The translations under genes and the position numbers were made by a program. A stretch of 57,105 nucleotides of DNA from Firmicutes bacterium HGW-Firmicutes-15. GTDB taxonomy: Bacteria; Bacillota; Syntrophomonadia; Syntrophomonadales; Syntrophomonadaceae. Positions 53,016 through 57,105 of this stretch are shown here, one piece after another. Location: the NCBI GenBank assembly GCA_002840245.1, contig PHAA01000023.1:1-57105 (forward strand). Direction: 5' to 3'. The notes beneath the pieces are model-generated. The model was not told the origin of the DNA and searched no databases. It was given only the letters and a program-made list of their open reading frames with translations. How positions within the stretch are numbered: the first letter of the stretch is position 1; every line of letters begins with the position of its first letter.

Positions 53016-54356
53016 TTGGGCTTTAACAGGAAAAGAGAAGCTTTTAAACATATGCCCTGGCAGGAACAATACCGGGCCAAGTTATGTTCTCCCGGTGAAG
53101 CAGCGGTAGTAGTACGCAATAATGATATTGTCTCTTTGTGCGGTGGATGCTGCATACCAGACGGCTTTGTTGGAGCACTGGCTACAAGGGGCAAGGAATT
53201 AGATGAGGTTACTCTACTAGCAGGCTTTGCCTTAAAAGAATATAACTATATGGACCCTGGGTTAAAAGGCCATTTTAATTTAGAATCAGTTTTCGTCGGT
53301 CCTATGGAGCGCAAATCTATAAAAGAGGGGATTACTTCTTATGTTCCCGCTCACCTGCAGCAGATGGGCAAATGGTTGGAAAATCGGCGGCCCAATGTGG
53401 TAGCAAATGCTGTAAGTCCGCCTGATGAGAGAGGGTATATGAGCCGCTCCCTTTTTGCTGGACTAAGTCATAAAATAGCCTTTGATTCGGCTGAAAATGT
53501 GATTGTGGAAGTCAATTCGCAGCTTCCCCGCTTAAATGGAGGCGCTCTGGATATACATGTATCAGAAGTGGACTATATAATTGAGAATGATTATGAACTG
53601 ACCCAGATTGAAGATATTCCAATCAGCGCAACGGAGAAAGCTATTGCTGGCCATGTAGTTGAACTTATACCGAATGGTGCAACGGTTCAATTGGGTTTGG
53701 GTGGCCTGCCTAATGCGGTAGGATATTTTCTGCGTGACAAGAAGAATCTAGGGTGTCATGCGGAAGTAGTCTCTAATTCTATTATGGAACTTATGAAAGT
53801 CGGTGCAGTGAACGGCTCGTGCAAAAACTTTTATCCTGGGAAAGTACTGGGTTGCTTTTGTGTAGGGAATAAAGAATTATGGAATTTTGTTCACGAAAAC
53901 ACAGATTTCCTCTTTTATGAAGTAGATTACATAAATAACCCGGAGATTATAGGCCGCAATGATAACCTGATATCGGTCAATAATAGCTTGATGATGGATC
54001 TAACTGGGCAAGCAGCATCGGAATCTATTGGCCCGGTACAGTACAGTGGTACTGGCGGGCAGGTGAATTTTGTGCATGGAGCAGCCCGATCTCAAGGTGG
54101 CAAAAGCATTCTTGCCTTTAGCTCTACCTACAGTGATAATGATGGGAATCTGCATTCCCGTATTTTGCCGGTGCTTTCAGAAGGCACAGTAATTAGTACT
54201 TCACGCAATGATGTGCAATTAGTGGTAACTGAATTCGGGATTGCCGATCTCCGCTGGAAAAGCATTCGGGAGCGGGTTAAAGCCCTCCTTAAGATTGCCC
54301 ATCCTGATTTTCGGGATACCCTTGCTTTCCAAGCCAGGAAATACCGCTGGTTATAA
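53016..54356 (+). CDS. CoA-transferase family protein lacking the catalytic Glu
   Basis: This 446-residue protein is homologous along its whole length to the CoA-transferase at 43443: QLGLGGLPNAVGYFL near 220, SGTGGQVNFVHGA near 350, ILPVLSEGTVISTSR near 385. At the catalytic place NNAIEVDL of that enzyme it reads NNSLMMDL, with Met for the nucleophilic Glu. The usual covalent mechanism cannot work. It could be a hydrolase-like, binding or regulatory protein, or have moved its nucleophile. The start is TTG, with a perfect TAGGAGGT before it. It is divergent from the activator gene, which places it in the butyrate regulon by position. Confidence 0.9.
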   Translation: MGFNRKREAFKHMPWQEQYRAKLCSPGEAAVVVRNNDIVSLCGGCCIPDGFVGALATRGKELDEVTLLAGFALKEYNYMDPGLKGHFNLESVFVGPMERKSIKEGITSYVPAHLQQMGKWLENRRPNVVANAVSPPDERGYMSRSLFAGLSHKIAFDSAENVIVEVNSQLPRLNGGALDIHVSEVDYIIENDYELTQIEDIPISATEKAIAGHVVELIPNGATVQLGLGGLPNAVGYFLRDKKNLGCHAEVVSNSIMELMKVGAVNGSCKNFYPGKVLGCFCVGNKELWNFVHENTDFLFYEVDYINNPEIIGRNDNLISVNNSLMMDLTGQAASESIGPVQYSGTGGQVNFVHGAARSQGGKSILAFSSTYSDNDGNLHSRILPVLSEGTVISTSRNDVQLVVTEFGIADLRWKSIRERVKALLKIAHPDFRDTLAFQARKYRWL

Positions 54357-54491
54357 ATATGGCCACAAAATCGACCAACCCAGCCTCATAAGGGGATATA
54401 TCATTGTTATTACCCTGAGTTTTGATTGGATTATAGGATTATTAGGCATTTCAACCCTTAAACCAGAAGAATGAATGGACTTAAATAGCAA

Positions 54492-54512
54492 CTGCCGGGT
54501 ATACCCCGGCAG
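54492..54512. terminator. GC-rich hairpin between convergent genes
   Basis: CTGCCGGG and CCCGGCAG form an 8-bp stem over a 5-nt loop. It lies between the second CoA-transferase and the phasin-like gene, and the weak T-content makes termination uncertain. Confidence 0.55.
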
Positions 54513-54538
54513 CGATGGTCATAAATATTTACAGATTA

Positions 54539-54829
54539 TTAGGGCAACTTACTTTCCAAATCTTTTATCCGCTGCTCTAGCTTTTCATAGTCATCTCTAC
54601 TTACTACTCCGAATTTACCTTTCCAACTATCTATTTCGTCACGAATCAGGTTGCGAACTTCCTCCTTATGTTCTTCGCCCTTTTTCATAACGTCTTCCAG
54701 GGTCTGCTTGGCATCTTCCTTACTGATTTCTCCTTTTTCAACCATTTCATCAATAAAGTTTTCCGCTTTTTCCTTGGTCAGACTGATAGCTCCCAATCCT
54801 AAATTTATTGCCTTTACCATAAACCTCAT
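54539..54829 (-). CDS. Phasin-like/PhaF-type helical protein
   Basis: This 96-residue helical protein starts with a short hydrophobic segment and then reads SLTKEKAENFIDEMVEKGEI, followed by EDAKQTLEDVMKKG and an acidic/basic coiled-coil tail ending KLEQRIKDLESKLP. This is the pattern of bacterial polyhydroxyalkanoate granule-associated (phasin-related) proteins. AAGGGGGA precedes the ATG. Its 5' flank matches that of the UbiB-like gene, so both are probably co-regulated. A role in storage or envelope-associated lipid metabolism is inferred only. Confidence 0.7.
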   Translation of the reverse strand: MRFMVKAINLGLGAISLTKEKAENFIDEMVEKGEISKEDAKQTLEDVMKKGEEHKEEVRNLIRDEIDSWKGKFGVVSRDDYEKLEQRIKDLESKLP

Positions 54830-54840
54830 AGTAATCCCCC

Positions 54841-54946
54841 TTCGCTATAAAGTAGTATCTATCTATAGCATAGCATAATATTTATGCTCCTTATACCATA
54901 TGATTTCCATTACTGTATTATTTAATCATTAATGTTTGAATAATTA
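54841..54946 (-). repeat. Upstream element, copy B (phasin-like gene)
   Basis: This is the copy of the element at 42631-42730, placed likewise directly before the start of a minus-strand gene. The ATAAAGTAGTATCTAT and CCATATGATTTCCAT blocks are exact; differences cluster in the middle and the distal end. Confidence 0.8.
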
Positions 54947-55230
54947 TTACATCTGAATAATCTTCAATGTTCTATCATATTACCTATATTCTATTTTTAG
55001 ATTATTAAGACCCAAATACCCTGAGGAACAAATAATTGCGGCGGAAACTTTAATGGTAATATAGGGTTAAATGTTTTTGCCATTATTAGAAAAAGGTTTT
55101 TATTAGCGTTTTAAAGAACATTTGTAATATAAATTTGTTTTATGTAAATCTTATACTTTGGTACATCGAAACCTACCTATAGGCAAGATGTACTTGCCAA
55201 CATATTTTGCCATTAAAACAAAGAGAAAGA
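54947..55230. other. Leader region of the secreted propeller gene
   Basis: This AT-rich stretch has a hairpin at 55161-55193: GTACATC pairs with GATGTAC and an inner CCTA..TAGG can also pair. It lies about 40 bp before the gene and could be a regulatory leader. No riboswitch class was recognised. Confidence 0.4.
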
Positions 55231-56823
55231 GTGAGTAAGGTGCGAAACGTTATCATTCCAATAAAACAGCTTTTTTTGTTGGTTTTTTTATTCCTTTGTA
55301 TAACTACATCCCAATCTGTGGCATCGGAAAGCCCGGCTATAGAGTGGGCAAGAATATTTGGCGGACCCTCACGGGACTGGAACTATGATATCCAGGCAAC
55401 ATCAGACGGTGGATATGCTTTGCTAGGGTGCACGGAATCATACGGTGCGGGCAATTCCGATATATATTTGATAAAAGTTGATAGGAATGGAAAAGAGGAA
55501 TGGGAAAAAACTTTTGGCGGAAAGTATGATGATGCGGGTGCTTCCCTGCAAAAATCAAAGGACGGCGGCTATTTAATTGCTGGCGGCTTTAATGCTATCT
55601 TCTCGCACATAGGCGTTAAAGCATTTATCAACGGTGGAGATACTTGCCTGATTAAGCTCGACTCTAATATCAAACCAATGGAAGAACATCTATTTCTCGG
55701 TTCGGGAGGAAATTGGGGTAATTCCCTTCAGCCAACAAGTGATAGCAACTTCCTCATTGCTGGCTGGAAATACGCCGATCGTACCATGGAAAGTTTTTCT
55801 GATGTTTACCTGGTTAAGACAGATATTTTAGGGAACCGTCTCTGGGAAAAAACATTTGGTGGAAATAAAGATGATTTTGCTTATTCCCTCCAATGTACAA
55901 CGGATGCCGGATCTATAGTATGCGGTCAAACTGACTCCGATATTTCACTAAGTGTGGATGCCTATCTCCTCAAGGTGGATATTGATGGCAATAAGATGTG
56001 GGACAAGATAATTGGCGGAAGCGGTTATGATCGGGGAGATTCAGTTCAGCAGACTAGTAACGGTGGTTATATAATGGCAGGTTCTACTAACTCATATGGA
56101 GCAGGTGGACTGGATTTTTATCTGGTTAAAACAGACGCAAACGGAGATATCGTTTGGAAGAATACCTTTGGCGGTGCTGCGGATGATTGGGCAAACTCCG
56201 TTCGCGAAACGGCAGATGGCGGCTACATTCTGGTCGGTTGTACTAGATCTTACGGATCCGGTGGAATAGACATATATGTGATAAAAACTGATTCTCAAGG
56301 AAATAAACAATGGGAGAAAACATTAGGCGGAAGCTACGATGATAATGGCGAATGTATTCGCCAAGATGGTGATGGTGGTTATATCATTTCCGGTTCAATA
56401 GGTTCCCGATACGATCCCAGCGATGTTTTCCTGGCCAAGCTAAAAGCTGAAAAAAGTAAGCCAATCGCGCAAGACGTTATTCCAGTCTTTATTAATGACA
56501 ATCCCCTTTTAACTCAGCCAATTCCATTTATAAGCAACAATCGTCTATTTGTCCCTATTAAGAATCTGGCAGATGCTGTCGCAGGTAAACTGGATTGGGA
56601 TACTGAAGCACAAGTAACCACTTTAACCTGCAGAGGTAACAGTGTGCGAATGAAGATCGGTTCATGTAACGTAATAGCCAATAAGCAATATGCATATATG
56701 GATACATGTGCTCAAATTATCAATGGGCATATTTTCATCCCCTTACGATTTGCATGTGAGTCGCTTGGATTTTCTGTTAATTGGGATAACTCTTCACAAA
56801 CCATCTATGTTGTTACAAAATAG
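55231..56823 (+). CDS. Secreted repeat protein with copper-amine-oxidase-N-like C-terminal domain
   Basis: This protein of about 530 residues has a signal peptide (to about residue 40 of the open frame, ending QSVASES). Seven or so repeats of about 50 residues follow, each of the form W.K.FGG...DDW.....T.DGGY.L.G.T.S.G.G..D.YL.K.D..G, which should fold as an extracellular beta-propeller. The last ~110 residues look like the copper-amine-oxidase N-terminal domain (VFINDNPL...F.PIKNLADAVAGKLDWD and FIPLRFACESLGFSVNWD). The start is most likely GTG at 55231, though the frame opens at a TTG at 55207. It is probably a cell-surface protein in a syntrophic lifestyle; the function is unknown. Confidence 0.85.
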   Translation: MSKVRNVIIPIKQLFLLVFLFLCITTSQSVASESPAIEWARIFGGPSRDWNYDIQATSDGGYALLGCTESYGAGNSDIYLIKVDRNGKEEWEKTFGGKYDDAGASLQKSKDGGYLIAGGFNAIFSHIGVKAFINGGDTCLIKLDSNIKPMEEHLFLGSGGNWGNSLQPTSDSNFLIAGWKYADRTMESFSDVYLVKTDILGNRLWEKTFGGNKDDFAYSLQCTTDAGSIVCGQTDSDISLSVDAYLLKVDIDGNKMWDKIIGGSGYDRGDSVQQTSNGGYIMAGSTNSYGAGGLDFYLVKTDANGDIVWKNTFGGAADDWANSVRETADGGYILVGCTRSYGSGGIDIYVIKTDSQGNKQWEKTLGGSYDDNGECIRQDGDGGYIISGSIGSRYDPSDVFLAKLKAEKSKPIAQDVIPVFINDNPLLTQPIPFISNNRLFVPIKNLADAVAGKLDWDTEAQVTTLTCRGNSVRMKIGSCNVIANKQYAYMDTCAQIINGHIFIPLRFACESLGFSVNWDNSSQTIYVVTK

Positions 56824-56873
56824 CAAATTCTTACATTTAAAATGAATAACATATTTTTTTAAATTATATAAAT

Positions 56874-56907
56874 TTGACATGCTTTTCACTCAATTATTAT
56901 ATATAAT
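56874..56907 (+). promoter_or_regulatory. Predicted sigma-A promoter of the next gene
   Basis: TTGACA (-35) is followed 17 bp on by TTATAT and slightly further by TATAAT, a strong AT-rich promoter signature for the gene starting at 57019. Confidence 0.6.
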
Positions 56908-57018
56908 AAACACAACTTCCTCCCTTGTCATCATTTACCTTTTCGACATTAAGCTTAAGTATAAGGTGACAAATGCAGGGAGAGAATATGTTTTTATTTT
57001 ATCAAGGAGGTGTATTGA

Positions 57019-57105
57019 GTGAAAAAACCAGTTCTATCAGTTGTTCTTGCTATTGCGCTAATGTTTATGTTCGGTTCCACGCTATCATTCTACTTCGCAC
57101 TGGCT
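57019..57105 (+). CDS. Exported protein, N-terminal part only
   Basis: The reading frame starts with GTG at 57019, preceded by AAGGAGGT. It encodes KKPVLSVVLAIALMFMFGS and then STLSFYFALA, a classic signal peptide (basic start, hydrophobic core, Ala-rich cleavage region). The window ends after 29 codons, so the mature protein cannot be named. It could well be another surface protein like its neighbour. Confidence 0.75.
   Translation, partial: MKKPVLSVVLAIALMFMFGSTLSFYFALA

Noticed and set aside
55000-55200. Riboswitch (c-di-GMP class) before the propeller gene
   Set aside because: A hairpin is present but none of the conserved GEMM sequences could be found.

Overview
The window comes from a low-GC, spore-former-lineage Firmicute and most resembles a syntrophic fatty-acid oxidiser of the Syntrophomonas type. 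The grounds are a complete butyrate beta-oxidation operon next to a sigma-54 activator, indolepyruvate:ferredoxin oxidoreductase genes, a YyaC-type sporulation gene, a T-box, a CIRCE element, Gram-positive ribosome binding sites (GGAGG) and a phasin-like protein that fits polyhydroxyalkanoate storage. The genus is an inference from gene content, not from a database match.

Layout. 1-5.7 kb: a decayed 16S rRNA 5' fragment, htpG under a perfect CIRCE operator, and carB without carA. 5.9-12.7 kb: a heterodimeric ABC exporter, a DUF3243 protein, ppnP, a DEAD-box helicase and a mug-type DNA glycosylase. 12.7-24 kb is the accessory-looking part: a GtrA/GtrB/membrane glycosyltransferase set, a SpoT-like HD protein with a broken HD motif, a frameshifted DUF1801 remnant, one orphan type I-C-like CRISPR repeat, a large HPII catalase that looks imported, an SLH-M15 cell-wall peptidase, a LysE exporter and several small genes. 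Four copies of one hairpin family act here as terminators.

24-31 kb: RlmD-type rRNA methyltransferase, then iorBA, yyaC, a HisC-like aminotransferase and paaK, together suggesting aromatic amino acid oxidation to CoA thioesters. 31-34 kb: a DnaD-like protein, an elaborate RNA/DNA hairpin, a DnaB-like helicase and a small coupled gene. 34-42.6 kb: a beta-CASP nuclease, a T-box-controlled Lrp regulator plus aminotransferase, a DHH phosphoesterase, an alkaline-phosphatase-fold protein that has lost its metal ligands, and a UbiB/AarF-like kinase.

43-54.4 kb is the catabolic core. Transcribed leftwards are hbd, crt, thiolase, acyl-CoA dehydrogenase and a CoA-transferase, preceded by a consensus -24/-12 promoter. 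Just upstream is an activator with four tandem PAS modules. Divergent from it is a second CoA-transferase homologue that lacks the catalytic glutamate. The end (54.5-57.1 kb) holds the phasin-like gene, whose 5' region is a copy of the one in front of the UbiB-like gene, and secreted proteins.

The most notable items are the UbiB/phasin shared upstream element, the glutamate-less CoA-transferase beside the butyrate regulator, the structured element between the DnaD and DnaB genes, the T-box on an Lrp-aminotransferase operon, the 16S remnant and the hairpin family with co-varying arms. No wholly new multi-gene system could be demonstrated by reading alone.
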